Source: Ravibacter sp964559125
Lineage (GTDB): Bacteria; Bacteroidota; Bacteroidia; Cytophagales; Spirosomataceae
Length of the DNA stretch: 64,000 bases
Assembly (NCBI GenBank): GCA_964559125.1
Contig: CAZLGW010000021.1
Location: forward strand, 34,912 to 98,911
Reading direction: 5' to 3'
Shown here one piece after another: positions 27,615 through 36,963 of the stretch; positions within the stretch are counted from its first letter, which is position 1; each line of letters begins with the position of its first letter. The position numbers were made by a program, and so were the translations under genes. Under the pieces are notes generated by a model that was not told the origin of the DNA, ran no database searches, and saw only the letters and a list, made by a program, of their open reading frames with translations.

Positions 27615-29249
27615 CTAGTAGCCCGGGTTCTGAACCAGGGAAGGATTTTGATCCATCTCCCTTTGAGGGATAGGGTAGAGCTCGTGTTTCCCGTCGACAA
27701 ACTGCTGCCCTGCGATATAAGGGAAATTGGCACGATACGATTTAAGATCGTCCTGTGTCTGGCGCAGGTAGGCCCCGAGGCGGTTCCAGCGGATGAGGTC
27801 GAATTTGCGCCACCCTTCAAAGCACAGCTCATAACCACGTTCCAGGACGATCTTTTCAAAGAACGCGCTTTGAGAGAGACCCGGTTCAAGGTCGGGCAGG
27901 CCGGCACGGCGGCGCACCTGGTTAACCGCTTCGTACGCTTCGGCATCAGGCCCTCCTTTCAGCTCATTGGAAGCTTCCGCGTGCATCAGCAGCACGTCAG
28001 AATAGCGCAGCATCACCCAGTTGATGTCGGTGTTGTTAGGGTTTTTAGGACTGGTACCCTGCCAGTTACGCCGCCATTTACCGGGTGCCCATTCCGCGTC
28101 TTTGTTGCCGGTCATCGGGATTTCCTGCCCTTGCGCATTGACCTCGAAGGTGGCCACCGCCACATCCCGCCGGAGGTCATTCTCTTCGAAAGACCTGTAA
28201 AAAAGAGGGTGCGTGTTGATAAAGGAATTGGCCCTTCCATACGGGCTGTTGATATCGGTCAGCGGGCTATTCCAGGTACCCACAATACTGCTGTTCTGGT
28301 CGTTGCCGTTCACGTTGAAGAAGGCGATCTCGAACATGCTTTCTTTCGGCTCCAGCCTCAACTGACAGTAATTCCTGAATATCTCCTCGTAGCTGGGGTT
28401 CAGGGAATGCTCTCCCGAAGTGATAATGGCGGCAGTCTGCTCAAGCGCTTTGGTGTAGTACTCTTTATAACCCGGCAATCTCGTCGTCTGCCCGTTCATT
28501 TGCAGGGAATAGCCGCCGCGCCCGAGCAGGATACGCGCCAGGACCCCTCGTGCCGCCCCTTTGCTGACCCGCTCGTCGGTTTTCTTTTGGGAAGCTTCCG
28601 GCAGGAGGGGGATTGCCGTTTCGATGTCGGCGATAATCTGGTTGTATACCTCTTCCCGGTTGGTGCGGGGCAGGTTCAGGTCATCTCCCAGTGCGGTAGG
28701 CGTGGTTTTGAACGGGATATCTCCCCAGAACCTTACCAGGTCGAAATAAATCAGGCCTCTCAGGAAAAGGGCTTCTCCCTGCAATCTTCTAAGCTCAGAC
28801 TTTTCAGACTCCGTACCGTTTTCGTACAGCTCCATTTCGACGATTTTCTGAATCGCCAGGTTGGCACGGTCGATCCCCTGGTAATAAAGCTGCCAGCTGG
28901 ACTCGATCCATGCGTGTGCCGGGGTAACCGCGTAGTGGGCGACCAGCCGCTGGTTGCCGCTCAGGGAGGCCCCTCTCATATAGTCCTGGTCGCTGTCGAC
29001 CGCGTAGGCCATCGAGCTCGACCTGCCGTAGGTGTCCAGCTGACCCAATACTTCATAGATGCCCATGACGGCCATGGTGGCCTGGTTGACATTGTTGAAG
29101 AAGGTATTGACCGAATAAAAAGAATAAGGTTTTTCTGTCAGTGAATCTTCACATGCGACCGGACCAAGCAGTAACCCGGACAGTCCCATAAATGTCAGCG
29201 ACCACCTCTTTGCCGATGCGCTGATATGACGTAGCGATATATTTGTCAT
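27615..29249 (-). CDS. SusD/RagB-family surface glycan-binding lipoprotein of PUL 1
   Basis: A 544-residue outer-surface lipoprotein. The lipobox LLLGPVAC places the acylated Cys at 33. An N-terminal SusD-like TPR region (ATMAVMGIYEVLGQL) and the typical SusD C-terminal region (EAYEAVNQVRRRAGLPDL, ERGYELCFEGWRKFDLIRW) are clear. It forms the lid on the partner SusC, encoded 13 bp upstream, and captures oligosaccharides; given the operon, these are probably heparin/heparan-type fragments. Confidence 0.95.
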   Translation of the reverse strand: MTNISLRHISASAKRWSLTFMGLSGLLLGPVACEDSLTEKPYSFYSVNTFFNNVNQATMAVMGIYEVLGQLDTYGRSSSMAYAVDSDQDYMRGASLSGNQRLVAHYAVTPAHAWIESSWQLYYQGIDRANLAIQKIVEMELYENGTESEKSELRRLQGEALFLRGLIYFDLVRFWGDIPFKTTPTALGDDLNLPRTNREEVYNQIIADIETAIPLLPEASQKKTDERVSKGAARGVLARILLGRGGYSLQMNGQTTRLPGYKEYYTKALEQTAAIITSGEHSLNPSYEEIFRNYCQLRLEPKESMFEIAFFNVNGNDQNSSIVGTWNSPLTDINSPYGRANSFINTHPLFYRSFEENDLRRDVAVATFEVNAQGQEIPMTGNKDAEWAPGKWRRNWQGTSPKNPNNTDINWVMLRYSDVLLMHAEASNELKGGPDAEAYEAVNQVRRRAGLPDLEPGLSQSAFFEKIVLERGYELCFEGWRKFDLIRWNRLGAYLRQTQDDLKSYRANFPYIAGQQFVDGKHELYPIPQREMDQNPSLVQNPGY

Positions 29250-29262
29250 GGTGAAGGTTGGT

Positions 29263-32200
29263 TTAAAATGATATGTTTGCTCCGACTACTACATAGCGGC
29301 TTCTGGGGTATGCGCCGAAGTCGACGCCGGGGGTGATGCCCGAGGCGTTCCGGGTGCTTACCTCAGGGTCATACCCGCTGTAGGAAGTAAAATTGTGCAG
29401 GTTGTATACCGACCCGTAAAACCTCAGGCTGTTGATCTTCACCTTTGCCAGCAACGGTTTGGGAAGGGCGTATCCGAGTGTGATATTGTTGAGGCGCAGG
29501 AAAGAACCGTCCTCTACAATCTTGTCGTAGAAGCGCAGATCGGCGCCGTTTTGCCATGAGGGAACTGTTTTCCCTTCATTCATTGCTGCGAGCTGGGCAG
29601 GATCCTTCACCAGCTGTCCCTGCGCGTCGATCGTCATCCAGCGATCGGCGATTTCGGCAAAGGAATTCCGGTATTGCAGGTAGGTCTGTGAGTTGTAAAG
29701 CCTGTTTGCATTATAGACCTGGTTGCCGTAGCTCCAGTTCAGGAATATGCTCAGATCAAGGTTTTTGTAGGTAAAAGTATTGGTAATACCCCCTATATGC
29801 TTCGGATTGGCATTCCCGATCACGGTGCGATCGGAAGGGGTCACTCGTCCGTCGCCGTCGAGGTCTACCAGCTTAAGGTAGCCGGGCTGGGCCGTCACGT
29901 TGGGGTTGTATGCGATGTTGTCCTTCAGCGTGTACGTCTGGTTGGCCGGGTTGTAGTTAAAGTCATCGACCGTATATAATCCGTCGGAAATATAGCCATA
30001 CATTTGTCCTACAGGCTGCCCCACACGGATGATGTAATCGGTCTGGCTGAATTCCGAGAAACCGGATTCGGCATAGAACAGTTCCTGGCCCGAATTAAGC
30101 GACAGCACCTTATTGCGGTTGAAGGCAATGTTGAAATTGGTTTCCCAACTAAAGTCCTTCATTTTCATTGTTTGTGCATTCACCGAAAATTCAAGACCCG
30201 TATTTCTTGTAGAGCCGATATTCATCTGGACCGTCGTGTAGCCCGAAGAATAGGGCACTTCCGTAGCGAGGAGAAGGTCGTCTGTCCGGTTGTTATAATA
30301 TTCGGCCGTCAGTTGGATGCGCTGGTTGAGGATCCCCATGTCGAGCCCGATATTGGTTGCGCCGGTGGTTTCCCATTTAAGATTGGGATTCGGAAGCACA
30401 TAAGAGCCTACGCTGATCGAAGGAACATCGTTGAGCGGGTAATAGCCGGCCTGCAGCAGGGCCAGTGAAAGATAATTCCCGATCCGGTTGTTACCGGTTT
30501 TCCCGTAGGATGCCCGCAGTTTGAAATCGGAGAAAAGCCGGTTGTCTTTCATGAAGTCTTCTTCGATCACCCTCCAGGCGGCCGATATAGAGGGGAAGTA
30601 TCCGAATTTATTGGCAGATCCGAATTTGGACGACCCGTCGGACCGCAGGCTGGCGGTGAGCAGGTATTTGTCAGCGTAGCCGTAGTTGACCCTTCCGAAG
30701 AAGGAGAGCAGTCGCTCGTCCTCCACTCTTGACTGCGGGATGCCGGGAACCGTCCCCTGCGACAGGTCATTGAGCCCGATATCGTCGTTGGGGAACATCG
30801 AGGTGCCGGCGCGCACCATTTTTTCCTTGCGGTACCATTCCTCCTGGCCGGCCATTATCTCGAGGCTATGATGATCCGACTGGTAATCGAAAGTGAGTGT
30901 ATTGGAATATGACCAGTTATACAGCTCCGTATTCGTGACCGACCCGTTCGGCCCTCCCGTACGTTTGGCATTTACCGTACGGCTGCCGTTAAAAAGATCG
31001 GCGCGGTTGGCGTCGGTACGCAGTCCTACCATACCCCTGTAGGTCAGGGACTTTGCGATTTTGTAGTTCAGCGAAGCATTCAGGTAGAGCGTCTTCAGGT
31101 AGGTCTTTCTTTCTTCGGCAATGGCATTGGTCAGCGGGTTCTGAAGCACGTTTCCGCTATTGTCTACCAAAGCCGGGTCTACATCGCTTTCTATCAGGTC
31201 CCTGTCTCTCCCGGAAATCCCGATAGTAGGCCGGTACCATAATATATTCTGGAGCTTATTGAAGCGGTTGTTCCCTTCCGAACTGCCTACACCGTAGATC
31301 TCCTGCTCGGTATAGTTGACGGATGCGGAGGCCGATAATTTCTCGTTGGCCGTATGATCAAAGCTGAGCTTGGCCGTATTCTTTTTCGACCCGCTGTTTA
31401 CCATGATCCCTTCATCCTTGTTGCGTGAATAAAAGAAATTGAAACGGGTATCCTTATTCCCGCCCGAAACCGCTATTTTATGGTACTGTGTATTGGCGGT
31501 GCCACCGAATACTTCGTCCTGCCAGTTGATCCCCGCCCTGTTGCCGAAGTTGGACTGGAACTGATCGAATGTCCCGTACCGCTGTGTAAATCGATCCATT
31601 TCAGCCTGCTCGCCCATGCTGCGCTCATAATCCAGGAGGACATACTGGTAAGGGTTCAGCACGGGGATGGTACGGTTGATCTTTTTGGCCCCGTAATACA
31701 TATCATAGCTGACCGTAGTCCGTGCATTTTTACCCTTTTTAGTGGTGACCAGTACCACCCCGTTGGCGCCTCTTGCACCGTAGATCGCAGTAGACGAAGC
31801 GTCTTTCAGTATTTCGATGCTTTCAATATCGGTAGGATCGAGGAAACGTAATCCTTCCGTCTGGGGAAAGCCGTCGATCACATACAGCGGCTCATTGCTT
31901 TGCGTAATAGAGCCCCCGCCCCTGATCTTGATCGAAATATTTGCACCCGGCGACCCCTCCGCAGTGCTGACCTGCACCCCTGCTGCCCGGCCGGCCAGGG
32001 CGGTGGTCGCATCGGGAACCGGGACTTTGGCAATATCGCGGCCGCTTACCGAAGAAATGGCGCCGGTCACCGCCTGTCGTTTTACCTCTCCGTACCCGAT
32101 CACCACCACCTCGCTCAGTGAATTGCTCTGCTCTACGAGGTAAATAGTGACTTCCTCTTCCTTTTCGACCGTTACCACCTGCTTTTCGAACCCTACGCTG

Positions 32201-32436
32201 GTGGCTTCCAGGCGGACAGGGAGCGACTGAACTCCCGTCAGGACGAATTTTCCGTCTATATCGGCGACAGTAGCGTCGTTGCTACCCTCGAGACGTACGA
32301 CGGCTCCTACCAGGGGCTCCTTGGATTTCAGATCGAACACAGCGCCCCGTATGGTATACGCCTGCCGGTCAGGCAGCCCTGCGTTCAGGGAGAAAGCGCT
32401 GATTAAAAAAATGATTACTGATAAATAGAGTTTCAT
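29263..32436 (-). CDS. SusC/RagA-family TonB-dependent transporter of PUL 1
   Basis: A 1057-residue outer-membrane transporter. A signal peptide (MKLYLSVIIFLISAFSLNA) is followed by a carboxypeptidase-regulatory-like domain (about 25-105), a plug (SLSEVVVIGYGEVKRQAVTG, KVPVPDATTALAGRAAGVQV) and a 22-strand barrel that ends in a terminal aromatic residue (VVVGANISF). There is no STN domain, in contrast to the SusC of PUL 2, which fits control by the HTCS rather than by anti-sigma signalling. It is the first gene of the operon and divergent from the GntR regulator. Confidence 0.95.
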   Translation of the reverse strand: MKLYLSVIIFLISAFSLNAGLPDRQAYTIRGAVFDLKSKEPLVGAVVRLEGSNDATVADIDGKFVLTGVQSLPVRLEATSVGFEKQVVTVEKEEEVTIYLVEQSNSLSEVVVIGYGEVKRQAVTGAISSVSGRDIAKVPVPDATTALAGRAAGVQVSTAEGSPGANISIKIRGGGSITQSNEPLYVIDGFPQTEGLRFLDPTDIESIEILKDASSTAIYGARGANGVVLVTTKKGKNARTTVSYDMYYGAKKINRTIPVLNPYQYVLLDYERSMGEQAEMDRFTQRYGTFDQFQSNFGNRAGINWQDEVFGGTANTQYHKIAVSGGNKDTRFNFFYSRNKDEGIMVNSGSKKNTAKLSFDHTANEKLSASASVNYTEQEIYGVGSSEGNNRFNKLQNILWYRPTIGISGRDRDLIESDVDPALVDNSGNVLQNPLTNAIAEERKTYLKTLYLNASLNYKIAKSLTYRGMVGLRTDANRADLFNGSRTVNAKRTGGPNGSVTNTELYNWSYSNTLTFDYQSDHHSLEIMAGQEEWYRKEKMVRAGTSMFPNDDIGLNDLSQGTVPGIPQSRVEDERLLSFFGRVNYGYADKYLLTASLRSDGSSKFGSANKFGYFPSISAAWRVIEEDFMKDNRLFSDFKLRASYGKTGNNRIGNYLSLALLQAGYYPLNDVPSISVGSYVLPNPNLKWETTGATNIGLDMGILNQRIQLTAEYYNNRTDDLLLATEVPYSSGYTTVQMNIGSTRNTGLEFSVNAQTMKMKDFSWETNFNIAFNRNKVLSLNSGQELFYAESGFSEFSQTDYIIRVGQPVGQMYGYISDGLYTVDDFNYNPANQTYTLKDNIAYNPNVTAQPGYLKLVDLDGDGRVTPSDRTVIGNANPKHIGGITNTFTYKNLDLSIFLNWSYGNQVYNANRLYNSQTYLQYRNSFAEIADRWMTIDAQGQLVKDPAQLAAMNEGKTVPSWQNGADLRFYDKIVEDGSFLRLNNITLGYALPKPLLAKVKINSLRFYGSVYNLHNFTSYSGYDPEVSTRNASGITPGVDFGAYPRSRYVVVGANISF

Positions 32437-32764
32437 GTTTGTTACAGTTTACATAGACACATTGGCAAACAGATTGTGGTAACGCGAATTTTAAGAGAAA
32501 TTTTCGGAGCAGGCAGATCCTTATAAAACCAGGTAATCTATCGTTTAGGAAATGATGGAATCTGATAAAGGTTTCGGCAGCTTTCAGGGCAAAACTAAGC
32601 GGAGAGGCAGCTAAGGGGCTTTCAATTTCCGTTAAAATACTTTCGATCTGGTTGAAAGGCAGGTAAGGTGCGTGGCAACCCGGATGTTTTCATATATCCT
32701 GGTTTAATTGCTATAATTGTCTCTGTTTATTAAAACTACACTCAGAGATTTTCCTCTTCCCGTA
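32437..32764. other. Intergenic region between divergent susC and GntR genes
   Basis: No gene is visible in these 328 bases. The susC side has a leader of roughly 150 bases if the -7 candidate at 32590-32597 is used. Near-matches to TAnnTTTG for the plus-strand gene are TACTTTCG at 32638 and TATAATTG at 32712. I could not pick out a convincing binding site for the HTCS. Confidence 0.6.
32590..32597 (-). promoter_or_regulatory. Candidate -7 element for the PUL 1 operon
   Basis: On the minus strand the bases read TAGTTTTG, fitting TAnnTTTG. A TTG lies 25 bases further upstream (32623-32625), slightly far for a -33 element, so the promoter is tentative. Confidence 0.35.
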
Positions 32765-33667
32765 ATGCAGGCAGTACATAGTAAGCTCGTTTTAAAGTCT
32801 TCAAACAGGCTGTTTGATTTTCTCAAAGACCTGGAAGAAGTTCCCTGCGGCCTGCCTTCGTCGGCAATCCTTTCGGCTGCATTGGGTGTAAGCCGTACCA
32901 CTGTGCAGAAGCTTATAGGGGTATCAATTGAAAAAGGCCTGGTGCGACAGGATGGTACCAATAAGATAGTGCTGAGAAGGCCGGAACCGGAAGACTATTT
33001 TTCAGAGGAAGACAGCAGTGTGTCGAAGGCCGACCAGGTCGAGAAGCTGGTACTGGGGAAGCTTTCTTCTTATGAGCTGAAGCCGGGCGACAGGTTTTCG
33101 GAGCTTGAGCTTGCCAGGCAGACAGGTACGAGCACGATCATCATGAGGGAAGTCCTCTTTAAAATAAGCCGGAGCGGTATTATCAGGAAACATCCGCATC
33201 AGAAATGGGAGGTGATAGCGTTTTCACCTGCCCTGATCGGCGAGATGATCGCCGTGCGCCGGGTTTCGGAAGATTTCGCTATCCAGGCTATCCGGGTACT
33301 GGCAGATTCCGACCCTTTCTGGTTTAAGCTGCAAGAACTTGGCGCAAGACATCGTAAGCTGCTGAAGCAAAAACAAATCGATCATTCCGAAGTCCGCCAG
33401 ATCGACCTGGATTTTCATATAGCGCTGATAGAAGCCGGCGACAACCGCTTTATCCGCGATCTGTATCATTCTGTCTTTATGCTGATCACCTTCCATATCT
33501 GGCAGATTGAATACGACAGGAGCAAGATAGAATACGTGCTTGAACATCATTTGCTGATACTGGAATTGCTGCTTGCCCGGGATTTTGAGAAGGCAGGGAT
33601 AGAAATGCAGGTCCATCGCGAATATTCCCGCACAAGCATGGAATATGTGAGCGGGGCTATGGGGTGA
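32765..33667 (+). CDS. GntR-family regulator with tandem winged helices and FCD domain
   Basis: A 300-residue protein from the preferred ATG at 32765 (an ATG at 32717 is possible). Two winged-helix segments are visible: one near residues 15-70 (LPSSAILSAALGVSRTTVQKL) and a second near 90-160 (FSELELARQTGTSTIIMREV). An all-helical FCD ligand-binding domain follows (about 165-295; Asp/His positions in DLDFHIALIEAGDN and EHHLLILELL are typical). FCD regulators bind carboxylate metabolites, often uronate breakdown products, so it may respond to lyase products (inference). It is divergent from susC, and its last 11 bp overlap tail-to-tail with the XRE gene. Confidence 0.88.
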   Translation: MQAVHSKLVLKSSNRLFDFLKDLEEVPCGLPSSAILSAALGVSRTTVQKLIGVSIEKGLVRQDGTNKIVLRRPEPEDYFSEEDSSVSKADQVEKLVLGKLSSYELKPGDRFSELELARQTGTSTIIMREVLFKISRSGIIRKHPHQKWEVIAFSPALIGEMIAVRRVSEDFAIQAIRVLADSDPFWFKLQELGARHRKLLKQKQIDHSEVRQIDLDFHIALIEAGDNRFIRDLYHSVFMLITFHIWQIEYDRSKIEYVLEHHLLILELLLARDFEKAGIEMQVHREYSRTSMEYVSGAMG

Positions 33668-35159
33668 AGCTTTCCCGGAGGCCGGGGATAAATTCCTTCA
33701 GCGTTTTGTTGCGCTGCTGGCGCTGCCAGACGATGGGGGGGAAGGAGCGCTCGGGACAACCTTCCAGGCGGCACCGCTCGCAGGTCTGGTTGACGCCTTT
33801 CCTTACCAGCCGGGGATCGTCCAGGAAACGTATCAATGTTTTCACACGCTCGTTCAGGGGGAAGCCCAGGCTTACGCTGCTGTTGTATCCCTTCCGGGGA
33901 GGAGAGTCTTTGGCCAGGCTTATGACCAGGTAGCTGCTGGAAGTGTCGATAAAGTCGGCGATCTGTGCCCGGCATAGCGCAACGCCGTTCCATTCTTTAT
34001 CTTCCTGCATTTTTGCGAGCTCGTCGAGGATGGTGAGCGACACCCAGCGCCGGCAATAATGCTCATTGGCCGAGCTGTGTATGAAAGGAAGGTTCGCCGT
34101 GTGCATTTCTTTGGTGAGCCTGAATGCATGACTGTGTATTTCCTTGTCGAAGCGGAGAAAGAAAATTTCATGGACACCGAAATGCCGGCTCATAATATTG
34201 CTGATACGGTGCATGAAGATTTCGGGCGTGGCATCGAAGGTATTCATCAGGTCCAGGAATTTCTCCGGCTTCCAGGTTGCGCGGGCAAAGAAACCTGCCA
34301 GTCCCATGACGAGCGACTCACACGGAACCAGGATCGCCCCGGCAAAATACGACGCCTTGAAGTTGTTGAGCACCTGGTCAAAAGATTCGGCTTCGGTCTG
34401 GGAGGATATATAAGGCCTGGGAGATAGTTCCATCAGGCGGAACCCTATCTCACGACCGAACGTAAAGGCCAGCTGTTTGGCGCCCAGGTGCTTATTGACA
34501 AGCATGATAGCGGGTGAGCCGGGCAGTACGACCGACCGTATACCGGTAAGCTCAGGTTTTTCAGTCTCGTCAAATTCCACAACGCGGTAATCGTAGGTTT
34601 TTTCGAGGTGTTCCTTCAGCCATTCTACCCGGAAGGTTACCTCGTTTTCGGGCAGGTAGGCATTAATAAACTTTCCGGCGATCTCCTCGATTTCCTCGAA
34701 GTAGTTATCATGCAGCTCCTGGAACGAACGTAGTGCCGAGAAATAAAACTGCTCGACGTTCAGCCCGTGATTCCGGCTGATCTCTATGACGGTGCTGACG
34801 AAAGCGCCCAGCTTGACGGGGGCTTCGGAAAGCATCCGCAGCAGGTCGGCCGCCTCCAGCCCGAACAGCTCGAGCGGGAGTTCCTGGAGGATATTGGAGT
34901 TCAAAAGCTCCTCGATAGGCTCCAGCCGTTTGCCCAGAGAAACCGAGACCAGGTTGTCATAGTGGGTATCCAGAACCTTCGCCAGTGCAAAGATCTTCTC
35001 CGATTTGGGATACTTCTTCCCCTTCTCGATCTCATTCAGATAAGAAGGGGAGATCCCGGACAGGTCGGCCAACTCATTGATCTGCAGGCCTTTATCCTGC
35101 CGGAGCTGCCGTAATTTTAAACCGAAGATCAGGCGTACCCGGTCCGAAGCAGATATCAT
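33657..35159 (-). CDS. XRE-family regulator with ImmA/IrrE-like domain (ScfR/RamB-like)
   Basis: A 500-residue protein. An XRE helix-turn-helix fills about residues 10-65 (LQINELADLSGISPSYLNEIEKG). The middle resembles the ImmA/IrrE metallopeptidase-like domain, but its HExxH motif is degenerate: residues 236-240 read REIGF, so peptidase activity is unlikely. The C-terminal region has a Cys cluster (Cys460, Cys463, Cys468) as in DUF2083 regulators. Known relatives (RamB, PrpR, ScfR) control acetate, propionate and glyoxylate genes and respond to acyl-CoA-type signals. It is divergent from pckA with two palindromes between them, so control of the gluconeogenic cluster and of itself is inferred. 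Confidence 0.9.
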   Translation of the reverse strand: MISASDRVRLIFGLKLRQLRQDKGLQINELADLSGISPSYLNEIEKGKKYPKSEKIFALAKVLDTHYDNLVSVSLGKRLEPIEELLNSNILQELPLELFGLEAADLLRMLSEAPVKLGAFVSTVIEISRNHGLNVEQFYFSALRSFQELHDNYFEEIEEIAGKFINAYLPENEVTFRVEWLKEHLEKTYDYRVVEFDETEKPELTGIRSVVLPGSPAIMLVNKHLGAKQLAFTFGREIGFRLMELSPRPYISSQTEAESFDQVLNNFKASYFAGAILVPCESLVMGLAGFFARATWKPEKFLDLMNTFDATPEIFMHRISNIMSRHFGVHEIFFLRFDKEIHSHAFRLTKEMHTANLPFIHSSANEHYCRRWVSLTILDELAKMQEDKEWNGVALCRAQIADFIDTSSSYLVISLAKDSPPRKGYNSSVSLGFPLNERVKTLIRFLDDPRLVRKGVNQTCERCRLEGCPERSFPPIVWQRQQRNKTLKEFIPGLRESFTP

Positions 35160-35179
35160 AAGCTATCGATGTATACCGG

Positions 35180-35187
35180 CAAAACTA
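35180..35187 (-). promoter_or_regulatory. Candidate -7 element for the XRE regulator
   Basis: On the minus strand the bases read TAGTTTTG, matching TAnnTTTG, about 21 bases ahead of the start codon at 35159. The palindromes at 35212-35256 lie just upstream, overlapping where the -33 region would be. Confidence 0.45.
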
Positions 35188-35211
35188 CTAAAAACTCCCA
35201 GGCAATTCTAT

Positions 35212-35230
35212 AATTTTCAGCCTGAAAATT
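35212..35230. promoter_or_regulatory. Palindrome 1, candidate operator
   Basis: Perfect inverted repeat: AATTTTCAG, one base, CTGAAAATT. It lies between the divergent XRE regulator and pckA, immediately next to palindrome 2 with no gap. Confidence 0.55.
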
Positions 35231-35256
35231 AATTTTAGCGACGATTCGCTAAAATT
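35231..35256. promoter_or_regulatory. Palindrome 2, candidate operator
   Basis: Perfect 11-bp arms AATTTTAGCGA and TCGCTAAAATT around a 4-base spacer. It shares the outer AATTTT/AAAATT bases with palindrome 1. An additional AAGTCGCTTA half-site-like sequence follows at 35261. Placement is suited to repress or activate both divergent genes, and the XRE protein is the obvious candidate binder. Confidence 0.6.
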
Positions 35257-35331
35257 AATTAAGTCGCTTATTGACTATTTATAAATAAAAAATCAATATT
35301 GCACCTCACAAACTTTTAACTCATAATTCTG

Positions 35332-36960
35332 ATGCAAACAGCCACCATTATCAGATCCCGGGATGAGATTGCCGTCGGGCCATTGCTCGGGCATGGCCTG
35401 ATGAGCTGCAAAACGATTTTCCTGCACCTTCCGCCGGAGCGCCTGACGGAACTTGCCGTGACAAGAGGCGAAGGAGTACTGACCGACAACGGCACCCTGA
35501 TGTGCGCGACCGGGAAATTTACCGGCAGGTCTCCCAGAGACAAATTCATCGTCCGCGACGCCGTTACGAAGAACAAGGTGAACTGGGGTAACGTCAATAT
35601 CCCTTTCGATCCGGGTGCGTTTGAGAAGCTGCGCATCAAAATGATGGAATTTCTGAAGAACAGGCAGGTATTTGTACGGTATGCTTATGCCGGGGCCGAA
35701 AAGAAGTACCGCAGGCCGGTCATGATGGTAACTACCAAAGCATGGCATAACCTTTTCTGCTACAACCTGTTTATAAGACCGGATGCTTCTGAACTGGCTG
35801 ATTTTTCCCCGGAATGGACCGTGATCTGCATCCCGGAATTTTTTGCCGATCCCCTTACCGACGGTACCCGACAGGAGAACTTCACCATTATCGACTTCAG
35901 CCGCAAGACCATCCTTGTCGGCGGGACCGGCTACGCAGGCGAGATCAAGAAAGGGATGTTTACCGTCCTCAATTTTCTCCTGCCGGTCGAACACGACGTT
36001 TTGCCGATGCATTGTTCGGCCAATACCGGTCTTGACGGGGAAATGCCTGATACGGCCTTGTTTTTCGGGTTGTCGGGTACGGGCAAAACCACGCTGTCGG
36101 CCGATGCCGGGCGGCAGCTCATAGGCGACGACGAGCATGGCTGGGCCGACGAAGGCGTCTTTAACCTGGAAGGAGGATGTTATGCGAAAGTAGTTAACCT
36201 GAGCGCGGAGAGCGAGCCGCAGATATATAATGCTATAAGGCCGGGAGCAGTACTGGAGAATACCCGCTTTCACCCGGGTACTACCCGCGTGGATTTTACC
36301 GATATTACCCTAACCGAAAATACGCGTACAGCTTACCCTCTCGATTACATACCGAATGCCTGCCGGCGCCAGGTAAGCGCTTCCCCCAGGCATGTCTTCT
36401 TCCTCACGGCCGATGCTTTCGGCGTGCTTCCCCCGCTTGCGCGGCTCAGCCGTGAGCAGGCCATGTTCTATTTCCTTGCCGGCTACACATCCAAGCTTGC
36501 GGGCACGGAAGTAGGGATTAACGAACCGGTAGCGACTTTTTCCTCCTGCTTCGGCGAGGCATTCCTGCCGTTGGCGCCGGATGTGTATGCCCGGATGCTC
36601 GGCAGGAAGCTGGCGGCAGGCGGAGCGCAGGTATGGCTCGTTAATACCGGCTGGATCGGCGGCCCTTACGGAACGGGCACGCGTATTCCGCTGCGCTACA
36701 CGCGGGCGCTGCTGAAAGCGGTGCTGGACAATTCCCTGGACCAGTCGGGCTTTATTCCGCACCCGGTTTTCGGAGTGGACGTACCCGAAAGCTGCGGAGA
36801 TATTCCCCGTGAAATACTGCATAGCGAGAAAGCCTGGGCAGATCCGGCCGCATACCAGCGCCAGGCGATGAAGCTGCTCGATAGCTTCCTGGCCAATGCC
36901 TCAAAATTTTCCGGGATCCCCGGCCTTATTAAAGAAAAGCCGACATTTGCCATTATATGA
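35332..36960 (+). CDS. pckA: Phosphoenolpyruvate carboxykinase (ATP)
   Basis: A 542-residue enzyme, the usual length for the ATP-dependent type. It converts oxaloacetate plus ATP to phosphoenolpyruvate, CO2 and ADP, the first committed step of gluconeogenesis. Seen: substrate-loop motif TGRSPRDKF, metal/substrate site MHCSANTG, kinase-1a P-loop GLSGTGKTT starting at Gly246, and the kinase-2 region GDDEHGW. The sequence is complete with no motif missing. It heads the pckA-fbp-pyc cluster; a repeat-containing gap of 127 bp separates it from fbp. Confidence 0.97.
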   Translation: MQTATIIRSRDEIAVGPLLGHGLMSCKTIFLHLPPERLTELAVTRGEGVLTDNGTLMCATGKFTGRSPRDKFIVRDAVTKNKVNWGNVNIPFDPGAFEKLRIKMMEFLKNRQVFVRYAYAGAEKKYRRPVMMVTTKAWHNLFCYNLFIRPDASELADFSPEWTVICIPEFFADPLTDGTRQENFTIIDFSRKTILVGGTGYAGEIKKGMFTVLNFLLPVEHDVLPMHCSANTGLDGEMPDTALFFGLSGTGKTTLSADAGRQLIGDDEHGWADEGVFNLEGGCYAKVVNLSAESEPQIYNAIRPGAVLENTRFHPGTTRVDFTDITLTENTRTAYPLDYIPNACRRQVSASPRHVFFLTADAFGVLPPLARLSREQAMFYFLAGYTSKLAGTEVGINEPVATFSSCFGEAFLPLAPDVYARMLGRKLAAGGAQVWLVNTGWIGGPYGTGTRIPLRYTRALLKAVLDNSLDQSGFIPHPVFGVDVPESCGDIPREILHSEKAWADPAAYQRQAMKLLDSFLANASKFSGIPGLIKEKPTFAII

Positions 36961-36963
36961 AAT

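Noticed and set aside
27582..29144. Plus-strand frame of 520 codons opposite the SusD gene of PUL 1
   Set aside because: Antisense shadow in GC-rich sequence; the minus-strand SusD has a lipobox and family motifs.
33990..35159. ImmA-type peptidase activity of the XRE regulator, or a phage/toxin-antitoxin origin
   Set aside because: HExxH is degenerate (REIGF), and the Cys-rich C-terminus and metabolic neighbours fit ScfR/RamB-type regulators better.
35293..36273. Minus-strand frame of 326 codons opposite pckA
   Set aside because: Antisense to PEP carboxykinase, which shows every expected motif.
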